DNA of 64,000 bases from Spirosoma arboris (lineage in GTDB: Bacteria; Bacteroidota; Bacteroidia; Cytophagales; Spirosomataceae). This document shows positions 1 through 8,444 of the stretch, piece by piece; within the stretch, counting starts at the first letter, position 1, and each line of letters starts with the position of its first letter. The translations under genes were made by a program, and so were the position numbers. The notes under the pieces are model-generated. The model was not told where the DNA came from. It did no database searches and saw nothing but the letters and a program-made list of their open reading frames with translations. The stretch spans positions 1-64,000 of the forward strand of contig NZ_WPIN01000027.1 in the NCBI RefSeq assembly GCF_009754945.1, read 5' to 3'.

Positions 1-7
1 GAAAAAA

Positions 8-847
8 TTACTGCATAGCCACTTTCGGCGTCGTAGGCAATGGCTCAACTTTATCGCCCTGAGGCTCTTTAGCTCCGGCGGGTTTGGTGCCTTGTAGTGA
101 CAATATGTAACTGGCAACCTGTTGAACCTGAAGCGGATTGAGTTGCTTCTTCCACGAAAGCATCCCCTTTTCAGGAACGCCTTCGGTAACGGTGTGGAAC
201 ACGGCTTTCATCGTACCCCCGTGCAGCCAGTATTCATCGGTCAGATTGGGGCCAACTTTACCTTCGGCATTCTGCCCATGACAAGCCGTACAGTACTGAT
301 TGAACAGCACTTGACCCGCTTCAACCCCTTTCTTATCGGTAAGCAACGTAACGGTATTTTCGTTGATTTTACCCGCTACGAGTTTGATATAAGCCGCCCG
401 TTCTTTCTCGGCAATGGCGACTTCCTGTGTGTACTCTTGTTCCATGATATTACCTTTCCCGATCACATGGAAAATCAGCAGATACACAACCCCAAAGCCA
501 ATTGTACCATAGAACAAACCCATAAACCAGGGGGGTGTTGGGTTATTAAGCTCGGCAATACCATCGTACTCATGATCCATCATCAGGTCTTTTTCCTGAC
601 TTAGCTCGTGCAAACCTGTAAATCGCTGCCACGTGGTACGCGTGTCAACGGCTTTCGTTTTGGCAGACTCTGGTGCCAGCGCTTTACGCAGTATGTAGGC
701 CAGGTAAAGTGTAATGGCCAATAACAGCCCAGTCGCAACTGTCACGAATAGCATCACCATCACCCACATCAAGTCTTCGCCGGAAGTCAGATTCCAGATC
801 GACTTTTCGGTGGCAGGATCAAGAATTGTTGTTAAAAGAAGATTCAT
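8..847 (-). CDS. ccoP: cbb3-type cytochrome c oxidase subunit III (CcoP)
   Basis: Membrane-anchored c-type cytochrome that passes electrons to the CcoNO core of the high-affinity cbb3 terminal oxidase. The 279-residue protein has two membrane segments (about residues 25-53 and 108-130) and a periplasmic cytochrome c domain with one heme site, CTACH at residues 186-190, and a likely axial Met in the segment EKGMLSW. Proteobacterial CcoP carries two hemes; only one CxxCH is present here, so this is a mono-heme version. It is the last visible gene of the minus-strand order ccoS, ccoNO, ccoQ, ccoP. The stop codon lies within ten bases of the window edge, so further cco genes may follow outside. 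Confidence 0.93.
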   Translation of the reverse strand: MNLLLTTILDPATEKSIWNLTSGEDLMWVMVMLFVTVATGLLLAITLYLAYILRKALAPESAKTKAVDTRTTWQRFTGLHELSQEKDLMMDHEYDGIAELNNPTPPWFMGLFYGTIGFGVVYLLIFHVIGKGNIMEQEYTQEVAIAEKERAAYIKLVAGKINENTVTLLTDKKGVEAGQVLFNQYCTACHGQNAEGKVGPNLTDEYWLHGGTMKAVFHTVTEGVPEKGMLSWKKQLNPLQVQQVASYILSLQGTKPAGAKEPQGDKVEPLPTTPKVAMQ

Positions 848-858
848 AGTGAAGTCAG

Positions 859-1029
859 TTAGGGCTTTGTGGAGTCGTCGAGTGGCAGGTTGCCCATTTG
901 CCGGAGATGCTGTTTATCAGCAATTAATAAGTAGAGTCCGACCAGGATAAAAAAGGCAAAAAACGTCAGGAACGAGCCGACCATATAGACGTCTGCTCCG
1001 GGAATTTTTGAGATGAATTGCTTGAACAT
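859..1029 (-). CDS. ccoQ: small CcoQ-like membrane protein
   Basis: A 56-residue protein beginning MFKQFISKIPGADVYMVGSF, with a single hydrophobic segment (about residues 17-36) and a polar C-terminus. Size, topology and position between ccoNO and ccoP match the CcoQ/FixQ slot of cbb3 operons, whose product stabilises the oxidase complex. Sequence conservation in CcoQ is low, so the name rests on context. It ends 11 nt before the ccoP start. Its start lies 14 nt after a long inverted repeat that separates it from ccoNO. Confidence 0.8.
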   Translation of the reverse strand: MFKQFISKIPGADVYMVGSFLTFFAFFILVGLYLLIADKQHLRQMGNLPLDDSTKP

Positions 1030-1043
1030 GGTCTTTTTAGGAG

Positions 1044-1126
1044 TGAAGAATTATGAGTGAAGAGTGAAGAATAAAACTGATATGACTATGTCTGAGTATT
1101 CTTCACTCTTCACTCATAATTCTTCA
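1044..1126. repeat. 30-bp-arm inverted repeat between ccoNO and ccoQ
   Basis: Arms 1044-1073 and 1097-1126 are perfectly complementary over 30 bp with a 23-nt loop. The arms are purine-rich with repeated GAGTGAA and GAAGAA words. The element lies inside the cco operon, 5 nt after the ccoNO stop and 14 nt before the ccoQ start on the minus strand. It has no T-run that would make it a simple terminator in the sense direction. Confidence 0.9.
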
Positions 1127-1131
1127 TTAGT

Positions 1132-3345
1132 TTACTTTTCCATTTTCTTAATATCCGTTCCTAGCCGCTGGAGGTAGGCGATGAGGGCGACGATTTCGCG
1201 GTCGGAGTTGACCTTGATACCTTCTGTTGCCAACTGGCTGCTGATGCCATCTGCCTGTTTTTTCAGGTCTTCGTTGGCATACGAAATGGTTGGATCATCG
1301 TACGGAACGCCTATTTTTTTCAGGGCTGTGAGTTTATCGGCCGTGTTCGAAATGTCGAGCTTTTGGGTAATCAACCAGGGATACGATGGCATAATAGAGC
1401 CTGGAGACATCGACGTGGGTTCGTTCATGTGGTGGTAGTGCCAGGAGCTGGGATACTTACCGCCTTCACGGTGCAAATCCGGCCCGGTCCGCTTGCTACC
1501 CCACAGGAACGGGTGGTCGTACACGAATTCGCCTGCTTTCGAATATTCGCCGTAGCGCTCTGTTTCTGAGCGAAAAGGGCGCACCATTTGGCTATGGCAA
1601 TTCACGCAACCCTCACGGATGTAGATGTCGCGCCCCTGAACTTCGAGTGCAGTATACGGCTGTACCGACGCAATGGTTGGCACATTCGATTTCACCATGA
1701 ATGTTGGAATAAGTTCGATAAGGGAACCAATCAGAATCACAACCAGCGAGCCAACCAGTAACGGGAATGGTTTCCGTTCTAACGCGCGGTGCCAGAATGT
1801 ATCTCCTCCGGTTGGAGTGTAGAGTTTGGGGAGAGCGGGCGCTTCAGCATCTTCATTGGCAACCAGTTTACCAGCGTCCATAGTCTTGAAGAGATTATAC
1901 CCCATCAGAATAGCGCCCAGCAAGTAGAACGTACCACCCAATGCTCGCATCATGTGCATGGGCAGAATCTGAAGCGTGGTTTCGAGGAAGGTCGGATATT
2001 TCAGGACGCTTTCCTTCGTAAATTCTTTCCACATCAGCCCTTGCGTGAAGCCAGCAATGTACATAGGCACGGCGTAGAACAGAATACCAAGCGTACCAAT
2101 CCAGAAGTGGAAATTGAGTAGTTTTTTCGAGTACAACGGCGTTCTGAACATGCGGGGAATCAGCCAGTACAGAATCGCAAACGTCATGAACCCATTCCAG
2201 CCCAAAGCCCCAACGTGTACGTGGGCCACAATCCAGTCGGTGAAGTGGGCAATGCCGTTTACGTTTTTGAGCGACAACATTGGCCCTTCGAATGTAGCCA
2301 TCCCGTAGCAGGTCAGCGCCACGACCATGAATTTCAGGATGGCATCCTCACGCACCTTATCCCAGGCACCGCGAAGAGTCAGCAGGCCGTTAATCATACC
2401 ACCCCACGAGGGCGCAATGAGCATAATCGAAAACACAACTCCCAACGACTGCGCCCAATCGGGCAGCGACGAGTAGAGCAAGTGGTGAGGACCCGCCCAT
2501 ATGTAGATGAAAATCAGTGCCCAGAAGTGCAGAATCGAGAGTCGATACGAATAGACCGGCCGGTTCGCCATTTTAGGCAGGAAGTAATACATCATGCCCA
2601 GATACGGCGTCGTCAGGAAGAAGGCTACCGCATTGTGGCCGTACCACCATTGTACCAATGCATCCTGCACACCCGCATACATGGAGTAGCTTTTGAGAAA
2701 CGAAACCGGCATTTCCATCGAGTTAACGATGTGCAGCACCGCAATCGTGACGAACGTCGCGATGTAAAACCAGATAGCCACGTACAAATGCCGCTCGCGT
2801 CGTTTGATAATTGTACCGAACATGTTGATGCCAAACACCACCCAAATCAGCGTAATGGCGATGTCGATCGGCCATTCCAGTTCAGCATATTCTTTAGAAG
2901 TAGTCAGACCTAAGGGCAGCGTTGCCACTGCCGACAGAATAACCAATTGCCAGCCCCAGAAGTGAATTTTGCTCAACAAATCACTGAACATCCGGGCTTT
3001 ACAGAGCCGTTGCAGCGAGTAATACACGCCCATAAAAATGGCATTCCCAACGAAAGCAAAGATCACCGCGTTGGTGTGCAAGGGTCGAATTCGCCCAAAT
3101 GTTGTGTATTGATTACCGAGGTTAGCTGCTGGCGCAAACAACTGGCTGGCAACGATAACGCCAACCAGCATGCCAATGATGCCCCAGATGATGGTGGCTA
3201 CCCCAAAATCCCGGACAATCCGATTGTCATAAGCGAATCGTTCCACGGGAGTATCGCCCCCCGGTGGCTGGTGCCCAATGGCTATTGAGCCTGTCGCTCG
3301 ATCTGGCGACGTAACGGCAGTAGGTTGATTGAATGAAACATTCAT
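1132..3345 (-). CDS. ccoNO: cbb3-type cytochrome c oxidase, fused subunits I and II (CcoNO)
   Basis: Catalytic core of the high-affinity cytochrome cbb3 oxidase, which reduces oxygen and pumps protons in the inner membrane. The 737-residue protein is a fusion. Residues about 40-490 are the multi-membrane CcoN heme-copper core, with probable ligands His90 (low-spin heme), His237 and His287/His288 (CuB) and His375/His377 (hemes) in WYGHN, GPHH and VAHVHVG. Residues about 525-737 are the CcoO domain, with one membrane anchor and a heme c site CVNCH at 580-584. Separate ccoN and ccoO genes are usual in Proteobacteria; the fusion is a known Bacteroidota arrangement. It sits 21 nt after ccoS and upstream of the ccoQ-like gene. 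Confidence 0.95.
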   Translation of the reverse strand: MNVSFNQPTAVTSPDRATGSIAIGHQPPGGDTPVERFAYDNRIVRDFGVATIIWGIIGMLVGVIVASQLFAPAANLGNQYTTFGRIRPLHTNAVIFAFVGNAIFMGVYYSLQRLCKARMFSDLLSKIHFWGWQLVILSAVATLPLGLTTSKEYAELEWPIDIAITLIWVVFGINMFGTIIKRRERHLYVAIWFYIATFVTIAVLHIVNSMEMPVSFLKSYSMYAGVQDALVQWWYGHNAVAFFLTTPYLGMMYYFLPKMANRPVYSYRLSILHFWALIFIYIWAGPHHLLYSSLPDWAQSLGVVFSIMLIAPSWGGMINGLLTLRGAWDKVREDAILKFMVVALTCYGMATFEGPMLSLKNVNGIAHFTDWIVAHVHVGALGWNGFMTFAILYWLIPRMFRTPLYSKKLLNFHFWIGTLGILFYAVPMYIAGFTQGLMWKEFTKESVLKYPTFLETTLQILPMHMMRALGGTFYLLGAILMGYNLFKTMDAGKLVANEDAEAPALPKLYTPTGGDTFWHRALERKPFPLLVGSLVVILIGSLIELIPTFMVKSNVPTIASVQPYTALEVQGRDIYIREGCVNCHSQMVRPFRSETERYGEYSKAGEFVYDHPFLWGSKRTGPDLHREGGKYPSSWHYHHMNEPTSMSPGSIMPSYPWLITQKLDISNTADKLTALKKIGVPYDDPTISYANEDLKKQADGISSQLATEGIKVNSDREIVALIAYLQRLGTDIKKMEK

Positions 3346-3366
3346 ACTATAGGAGTACAGAAGTTG

Positions 3367-3540
3367 CTATGCGTTTGATTGAGTTTCAGCGGTTGTCGGT
3401 ACGTCATCGTCCAGCAGCATTCGAATGGAAGGTGTATAGAGATCGTCTTGTTGCCCGGTTTTCATCGACCAGAAAAATGCTCCCAGAAATCCCAGCGCCA
3501 TTAGCAGACTGATACCAATCATAAAAAAGATAATGCTCAT
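3367..3540 (-). CDS. ccoS: cbb3 oxidase maturation protein CcoS
   Basis: A 57-residue protein starting MSIIFFMIGISLLMALGFLG, with one N-terminal membrane helix followed by a short acidic cytoplasmic tail containing DDLYTPSIRMLLDD. This is the usual CcoS layout (helix, then an F/W-W-x4-GQ-DD motif); here the motif region reads FFWSMKTGQQDDL. CcoS is needed for cofactor insertion into the cbb3 core. It is the first visible gene of the minus-strand cco operon. No clear TAnnTTTG promoter was seen in the 60 nt upstream. Confidence 0.88.
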   Translation of the reverse strand: MSIIFFMIGISLLMALGFLGAFFWSMKTGQQDDLYTPSIRMLLDDDVPTTAETQSNA

Positions 3541-3714
3541 CGCCTTGTCGATTTGTGGCTCAAAAGTGGGGCGATTTTGTAGGGGGAAATATGAGTTTCG
3601 TCAGGTTTAGAGCTGACTTTGCCCGGTTTGGAAACGGGCTGACGAAGGTCAATTGGCGAGATGACGGAGGTCAGGAAGGAAGGGGTATGAGTGGGGCAAT
3701 TTTGCAGTTGTTCA

Positions 3715-3840
3715 CCTCACCCCCGGCCCCTCTCCTTGTTTTAGGAGAGGGGTGACTAGCGCCAGGCTTCCACTTAGCGCGAATTAGTTCGTAGGTTACT
3801 GCTCCCCTCTCCTGTTTTAGGAGAGGGGCTGGGGGTGAGG
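3715..3840. repeat. GC-rich double-hairpin inverted repeat upstream of the desaturase
   Basis: Outer arms 3715-3736 and 3819-3840 (22 bp, one mismatch) run from CCTCACCCCC to GGGGGTGAGG. Each half is itself a hairpin with 10-bp stems CCCCTCTCCT and AGGAGAGGGG around a TTTT-containing loop. It ends 22 nt before the desaturase start. The core CCCCTCTCC...GGAGAGGGG recurs in the palindrome inside pabB at 15193-15323. Confidence 0.9.
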
Positions 3841-3862
3841 TCGTTTCGCTAACTTTTATTCC

Positions 3863-4612
3863 ATGATTATCCTCGCTTTCTTCCTGGCACACTGGTATTT
3901 ATCAGTACTGATGCAAACGTTTTTTCTCCATCGCTATGCTGCTCATCAGATGTTCACAATGAGCAAAGGCTGGGAGAAGTTCTTCTATATTCTGACATTC
4001 GTTGGACAAGGCTCGTCGTTTCTGAGCCCACGTGCTTATGGTATTATGCACCGTTTGCACCATGCTCACGCTGATACTGAGGATGACCCCCACTCTCCAA
4101 GTTATTCGACGAATCTGTTCGATATGATGTGGAAAACCCGAACGTATTATAATGACATCCTGAATAACCGGGATACGATTCCGGCGAAGTTCAAAAAAGG
4201 GGTGCCAAACTGGGCATTTATGGAATGGCTTGGCGATCGCTGGCCCGTGCGACTGGCCTGGGGTACGGCTTATACGCTATTTTATATTCAGTTTGCACCA
4301 TCCCCTTGGTTCTTTCTGTTACTGCCAATACATTTCCTGATGGGGCCAGTTCATGGAGCGATTATCAATTGGTACGCCCACCGCTACGGCTACACTAATT
4401 TCAAACTGAACGATACCGCAAAAAATCTGCTCCCGTTCGATTTTCTGATGATGGGTGAATCGTATCACAATAATCACCACAAGTACGGTGGCCGCCCCAA
4501 CTTTGGCGGTTTCCGCTGGCACGAGTTCGATCCAGCTTACCCGCTTATTCTCTTGCTCAACAAAGTAGGTGTATTGAAACTACGACTCGGGCGGGATGAA
4601 GCGTATATGTGA
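3863..4612 (+). CDS. membrane fatty acid / acyl-CoA desaturase
   Basis: Oxygen-dependent di-iron desaturase of the integral membrane family, which introduces double bonds into membrane acyl chains. The three histidine boxes are visible: HRYAAH at residues 23-28, HRLHHAH at 63-69 and HNNHH at 202-206, with hydrophobic segments between them. The 249-residue length is short for the family, but all boxes are present. The gene is alone on the plus strand between the cco operon and a minus-strand MFS gene, preceded by the double-hairpin repeat. Substrate and double-bond position cannot be read from the sequence. Its use of oxygen may link it to the neighbouring low-oxygen respiration genes, which is inference. 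Confidence 0.85.
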   Translation: MIILAFFLAHWYLSVLMQTFFLHRYAAHQMFTMSKGWEKFFYILTFVGQGSSFLSPRAYGIMHRLHHAHADTEDDPHSPSYSTNLFDMMWKTRTYYNDILNNRDTIPAKFKKGVPNWAFMEWLGDRWPVRLAWGTAYTLFYIQFAPSPWFFLLLPIHFLMGPVHGAIINWYAHRYGYTNFKLNDTAKNLLPFDFLMMGESYHNNHHKYGGRPNFGGFRWHEFDPAYPLILLLNKVGVLKLRLGRDEAYM

Positions 4613-4633
4613 GCGAATCTGCGACAAACTCAC

Positions 4634-5815
4634 TTACCTCCTCATCTGGAGCATAGCCAGCAAACCCAACACCGGACCGGGAAGCAGTATATAAAACAGC
4701 CATCCTGATAGCCCAATCTGAGCAACCAGCCAGTCCATAAGTTGGATAGATAATACGGTCAGGAAGAAGCCGAAGCAGGTGACCAGGGTGAGGATACTTC
4801 CCCGATTGTCGAGGGTGGCGTAGCTGGCAACTAAAGTCGAAAATTGTGGGGAGTCGCCAGCCGCGCTGGCTCCCCACAATAGTAGGAATAATCCAAACAA
4901 AATAGGTGGAGCACTTAACAGTAAAGGTATCAATATAATACACAACCCTGATATCAGTAATAAATAGCGGGCTACGCGTGCACTACCGATTTTTAGCGCA
5001 AAATACCCTCCTCCCACGCACCCAATGGCCCCCGCAGCAATGGCTCCGAACGCCCAAAGTGAATTCGTCAATTCGACATTGGGATGTTGTAATCGGTAAT
5101 ACGTGATCAGGGTTGGCAGAAAAGCCCACAATGTATATAATTCCCACATATGGCCAAAATACCCCAGCATAGCTGGTCGGTAGGCAGAGGGCTTCCCTAA
5201 TGAAAACAGCATTTGGAGTCGAAAGAAACTCCCTGAAAATTGTACAGGTTTTGTGGGCACAACCAACGTCAACAAAACTCCGCCACTAATCGCCAATAGA
5301 CTGACCGACAGCATTAACGTGCGATAGGGCAAGCTCCCACCCAATCCCCGTATAAGATGAGGGAAAGCCGTGCCCAGCACCAGAGCGCCTACCAGAAACC
5401 CCATCGCTTTTCCTAAAACGGGCTTGAATCGATCGGCAGCAATCTTCATTCCAACAGGATAAACCCCTGCCAGAAAGAAACCAGTCAGGAAACGACTGGT
5501 TAAGATCGTTTCTGCTTGTATAGGTAAAAAAAGCCATAGCAGATTCACGATAGCAGCTAACGTAACGGATATCAGAAAGACATAAGTAGACCGAAATCGA
5601 TCGGGTATGGCAAAGAGGGCATAAAGTAACGTACCAGTAATGAAGCCAATTTGCACTGCCGACGTAATCCAACTGGTAAGCCCCGTCCCTGTAGTTTTTA
5701 ACAGCGGCTGAAGCTCGGACAGAATGGCGTTACCGGCAAACCAGAGCGATGTTCCAGCAAATTGAGCAAAGACAACGACAAGTAACCGAGTAGCAGTGCA
5801 AGAAGATTCGAGCAT
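4634..5815 (-). CDS. MFS transporter
   Basis: A 393-residue polytopic membrane protein with about 12 hydrophobic segments and major-facilitator features such as an N-terminal substrate-path motif (FAQFAGTSLWFAGNAI) and the loop RFLTGFFLAGVYPVGMKIAADRF. Substrate is unknown. The start is placed at the ATG at 5815. A TTG two codons earlier is part of a TATCTTTG promoter element, so the ATG is preferred. It is convergent with the desaturase (21 nt between stops) and lies downstream of ccoI on the same strand. Confidence 0.8.
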   Translation of the reverse strand: MLESSCTATRLLVVVFAQFAGTSLWFAGNAILSELQPLLKTTGTGLTSWITSAVQIGFITGTLLYALFAIPDRFRSTYVFLISVTLAAIVNLLWLFLPIQAETILTSRFLTGFFLAGVYPVGMKIAADRFKPVLGKAMGFLVGALVLGTAFPHLIRGLGGSLPYRTLMLSVSLLAISGGVLLTLVVPTKPVQFSGSFFRLQMLFSLGKPSAYRPAMLGYFGHMWELYTLWAFLPTLITYYRLQHPNVELTNSLWAFGAIAAGAIGCVGGGYFALKIGSARVARYLLLISGLCIILIPLLLSAPPILFGLFLLLWGASAAGDSPQFSTLVASYATLDNRGSILTLVTCFGFFLTVLSIQLMDWLVAQIGLSGWLFYILLPGPVLGLLAMLQMRR

Positions 5816-5818
5816 GCT

Positions 5819-5826
5819 CAAAGATA
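5819..5826 (-). promoter_or_regulatory. TAnnTTTG promoter element abutting the MFS start
   Basis: TATCTTTG on the minus strand ends 3 nt before the ATG at 5815. It matches the Bacteroidota -7 element. No convincing -33 TTTG is visible. If used, the transcript would be nearly leaderless. Confidence 0.4.
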
Positions 5827-5874
5827 AGCATTAGATCCCTTTCGGCACTGGCTCGAGTAAATACATGCGCCAGG

Positions 5875-8313
5875 TCAAAACTTCCGCCACCGCATACCTA
5901 ACGTAGAAATCGCCAGCATCGTGGCCGAACTGATCGGCATCAAAATAGCCGCGACCACTGGCGATAAATGCCCCGTCAGGGCGTAGCTCAGGCCAATGAA
6001 GTTGTATACCAGCGAAACGACAAAACTGAATCGAATCAGGCGCATACCAAACTGTGTATAGTTCAACATATTAGGCAGTTGTACTAAGGAATCAGCTTCC
6101 AGAATCGCATCGCTGGCAGGTGTGAACTGAATTGTATTGTCGGTTACAGCAATGCCCACATCAGCCTGTTTCAGAGCCCCAGCATCATTCAAACCATCAC
6201 CAACCATCATAACGCGACGGCCGTTCTCCTGTAAATGCTTAATGAAGGCTAGTTTTTCTTCTGGACGACAATTAAAGTGCATCTGTCCAGACTTAGGGAA
6301 TAAGCGAGTTAATTCGGTCTGGGCATGGTCGTTATCACCAGAGAGCAGGTAAAGTTGATGCGTTTCGCGTAAGTTGGTTAGCATAGGCTCTAATCCCGAT
6401 CGATCTTGGTTCGGGAAACCGAAATAGCCTCGGTATAGATGATTAATGCTGAGATAGGTACGCGCTTCAGTTGGTGCTTCTTCACGGCCTGTGTCCTCAC
6501 AGACCGCAGAATCCACAAATGAACGGCTACCTATTTTAACGATCAGCCCATCTACAAGTGCCTGAATTCCATGCCCCGGCACCTCAGTAAAATAGTCGAC
6601 AGAGAGTGGTACATCATTCGAGAGATAGGTGGTTAGTTTACGACTAAGCGGATGCACCGATTGCCGAACCAGGGATACGATCATGCCTCGCTTCATTGGG
6701 CTCAAGAGCTTGTCAAACCGTTCGACCACAGCCTGTTGTGGCGTCGTGAGCGTTCCGGTTTTATCAAAAACAATGGTATCGCAGGCGGCCATTTGTTCAA
6801 TAACATCCGCATTCTTAAGATATAAATGGCGCTTACCCAATAACCGTAAGCCGTTTCCCAACGCAAACGGATAGGATAACGAAAGCGCACAGGGGCAGGC
6901 AATGATGAGCACGGCAGTAAAGGCATTGATGGCTCGGGCGGGGTCGTGATGGGCATACCAGTATAAACCAACTAATGTAGCCAGCGAAATAACAGTCACG
7001 GTAAAATACGTTCCGACGGCATCAGCAAACGTGTGAATTCGGGATGTGTCTTTCTTCTGAAAAGCGTCGTTGTTCCAGAGTTGGGTCAGGTAACTTTGCG
7101 ACACGTCGCGCACGACTTCGAGTTCGATGGCTTCCCCCACTTGCTTACCCCCTGCATAAACCAGCGCACCGGGCTGTTTAGGTTCTGGCTCCGATTCGCC
7201 CGTTACGAAACTATAATCAATCATCCCCTCGCCTTTGTACAGCAATCCATCAGCCGGAATCAGTTCATTATTTCGTACCCTGATTCGATCCCCTTTACGA
7301 AGCTGAGCAAGGGGTATGGAGCTCCGTGCCCCATGCTCCACCACCGTTACCGCCATTGGGAAGTATGACTTATAATCCCGCTCGAAAGACAGGAATTCGT
7401 GGGTTCGCTGTTTGAACCATTTGCCGCACAACAAAAAGAAAATCAAGCCCGTAAGTGAATCAAAATAGCCAGCACCATCGAGAAAGAGTACCTCGTAAGT
7501 GCCTCGAAAAAAAGCCACCAGAATCCCCATCAAAATAGGCAAATCAATATTGATGACGCCTTTTTTCAAACTCGCCCAAACCGATTCAAAATAACCCGAC
7601 GCCGAGTAGAACACAACAGGAATGGCCAATAATAGATTGAGAATACCAAAAATGTGTTTGAACGACGGATCATCGAGTCCCAGATACTCAGGGAAGCTGA
7701 ACAGCATGATATTTCCCGCACAAAATCCAGCGATGCCTAATCGGTATAAAAATGGTCGGTTTGATGTTTTCTGACCGGCCTGAATAACGTCATTGAGGCT
7801 AATCAAGGGTTCATAGCCAATAGAGCTAAGTAGTTCAACTACTTGCCGCAGAGACAGTTCTGCTGGATTATAAGTCAGGTGAACCTGTTTTTTCAGAAAA
7901 TCCACCCGCGATTGCTGAATAGCTGAATTGAGTCGGTAAAGGTGTTCGAGCAGCCATAGGCACGAACTACAGTGAATCGTGGGAATATAAAACGTAACCT
8001 TCGCCACAGACTCGCTCGAAAACTCAAGTAGTTGGGCTACAATATCAGGGTGATCGAGAAATTCCAGTCGTGTCTGCCGGGCATTGTCAATTTTCTGACT
8101 ATTGCCCGGTCTGGATTGACCTGGCCTGGATTGGTCAGAACCCGTTAGTTGCTCAATGTCATAATACTGACAAAGCTGGTGCTGGCTCAGGATGCTGTAG
8201 ACCGTTTTACAGCCGTCGCAACAGAATGGTTTATCGTCAAAAACGATTGACTCGTCGGGGCAATCATTGCCGCAGTGGTAGCAGATGGTTGATGAAATCG
8301 TTGCCGTACTCAT
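5875..8313 (-). CDS. ccoI: copper-translocating P-type ATPase for cbb3 assembly (CcoI/FixI type)
   Basis: P1B-type ATPase that moves copper across the inner membrane for the cbb3 oxidase. The 812-residue protein has an N-terminal cysteine cluster (C11, C14, C18, then CCDGC at 31-35), a heavy-metal-associated domain with CSSC at 115-118, the membrane metal site CPC at 473-475, the phosphorylation motif DKTGT with D517, and the hinge motif GDGLNDAGAL. The N-terminal zinc-finger-like cluster is typical of CcoI/FixI rather than CopA. It is on the cco strand but separated from ccoS by the desaturase and MFS genes. It is divergent from hemN, with an FNR-type box between them. Confidence 0.93.
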   Translation of the reverse strand: MSTATISSTICYHCGNDCPDESIVFDDKPFCCDGCKTVYSILSQHQLCQYYDIEQLTGSDQSRPGQSRPGNSQKIDNARQTRLEFLDHPDIVAQLLEFSSESVAKVTFYIPTIHCSSCLWLLEHLYRLNSAIQQSRVDFLKKQVHLTYNPAELSLRQVVELLSSIGYEPLISLNDVIQAGQKTSNRPFLYRLGIAGFCAGNIMLFSFPEYLGLDDPSFKHIFGILNLLLAIPVVFYSASGYFESVWASLKKGVINIDLPILMGILVAFFRGTYEVLFLDGAGYFDSLTGLIFFLLCGKWFKQRTHEFLSFERDYKSYFPMAVTVVEHGARSSIPLAQLRKGDRIRVRNNELIPADGLLYKGEGMIDYSFVTGESEPEPKQPGALVYAGGKQVGEAIELEVVRDVSQSYLTQLWNNDAFQKKDTSRIHTFADAVGTYFTVTVISLATLVGLYWYAHHDPARAINAFTAVLIIACPCALSLSYPFALGNGLRLLGKRHLYLKNADVIEQMAACDTIVFDKTGTLTTPQQAVVERFDKLLSPMKRGMIVSLVRQSVHPLSRKLTTYLSNDVPLSVDYFTEVPGHGIQALVDGLIVKIGSRSFVDSAVCEDTGREEAPTEARTYLSINHLYRGYFGFPNQDRSGLEPMLTNLRETHQLYLLSGDNDHAQTELTRLFPKSGQMHFNCRPEEKLAFIKHLQENGRRVMMVGDGLNDAGALKQADVGIAVTDNTIQFTPASDAILEADSLVQLPNMLNYTQFGMRLIRFSFVVSLVYNFIGLSYALTGHLSPVVAAILMPISSATMLAISTLGMRWRKF

Positions 8314-8359
8314 ACCTCAGAATTTGGTGGCAAGTTGGCAATGAGCTACGTATTAGCTC

Positions 8360-8373
8360 CTGATTATCATCAG
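8360..8373. promoter_or_regulatory. candidate FNR/CRP-family binding site
   Basis: CTGATTATCATCAG is a perfectly symmetric 5-4-5 box resembling the FNR consensus TTGAT-N4-ATCAA with one change per half. It lies between the divergent ccoI (start 8313) and hemN (start 8445), both of which belong to pathways commonly switched on at low oxygen. Occupancy is inferred, not shown. Confidence 0.6.
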
Positions 8374-8444
8374 CTATTTACCTGATACGACTCAGGAATC
8401 AGAATCTCGGAAGAAGCCATTTTTGTATAATCAATGGCACGATT

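Noticed and set aside
2215..2913. A long plus-strand open frame of about 230 codons opposite ccoNO
   Set aside because: It lies wholly inside ccoNO, whose heme and copper motifs are intact on the other strand. The frame is His/Arg-rich shadow text with no protein-like pattern.
3540..3600. A possible FNR box upstream of ccoS
   Set aside because: I looked for TTGAT-N4-ATCAA type symmetry and found none within 60 nt of the start.
4557..4943. A minus-strand frame of about 128 codons overlapping the desaturase end and the MFS gene
   Set aside because: It is a shadow in another frame of the MFS gene, with cysteine-rich, low-quality text.
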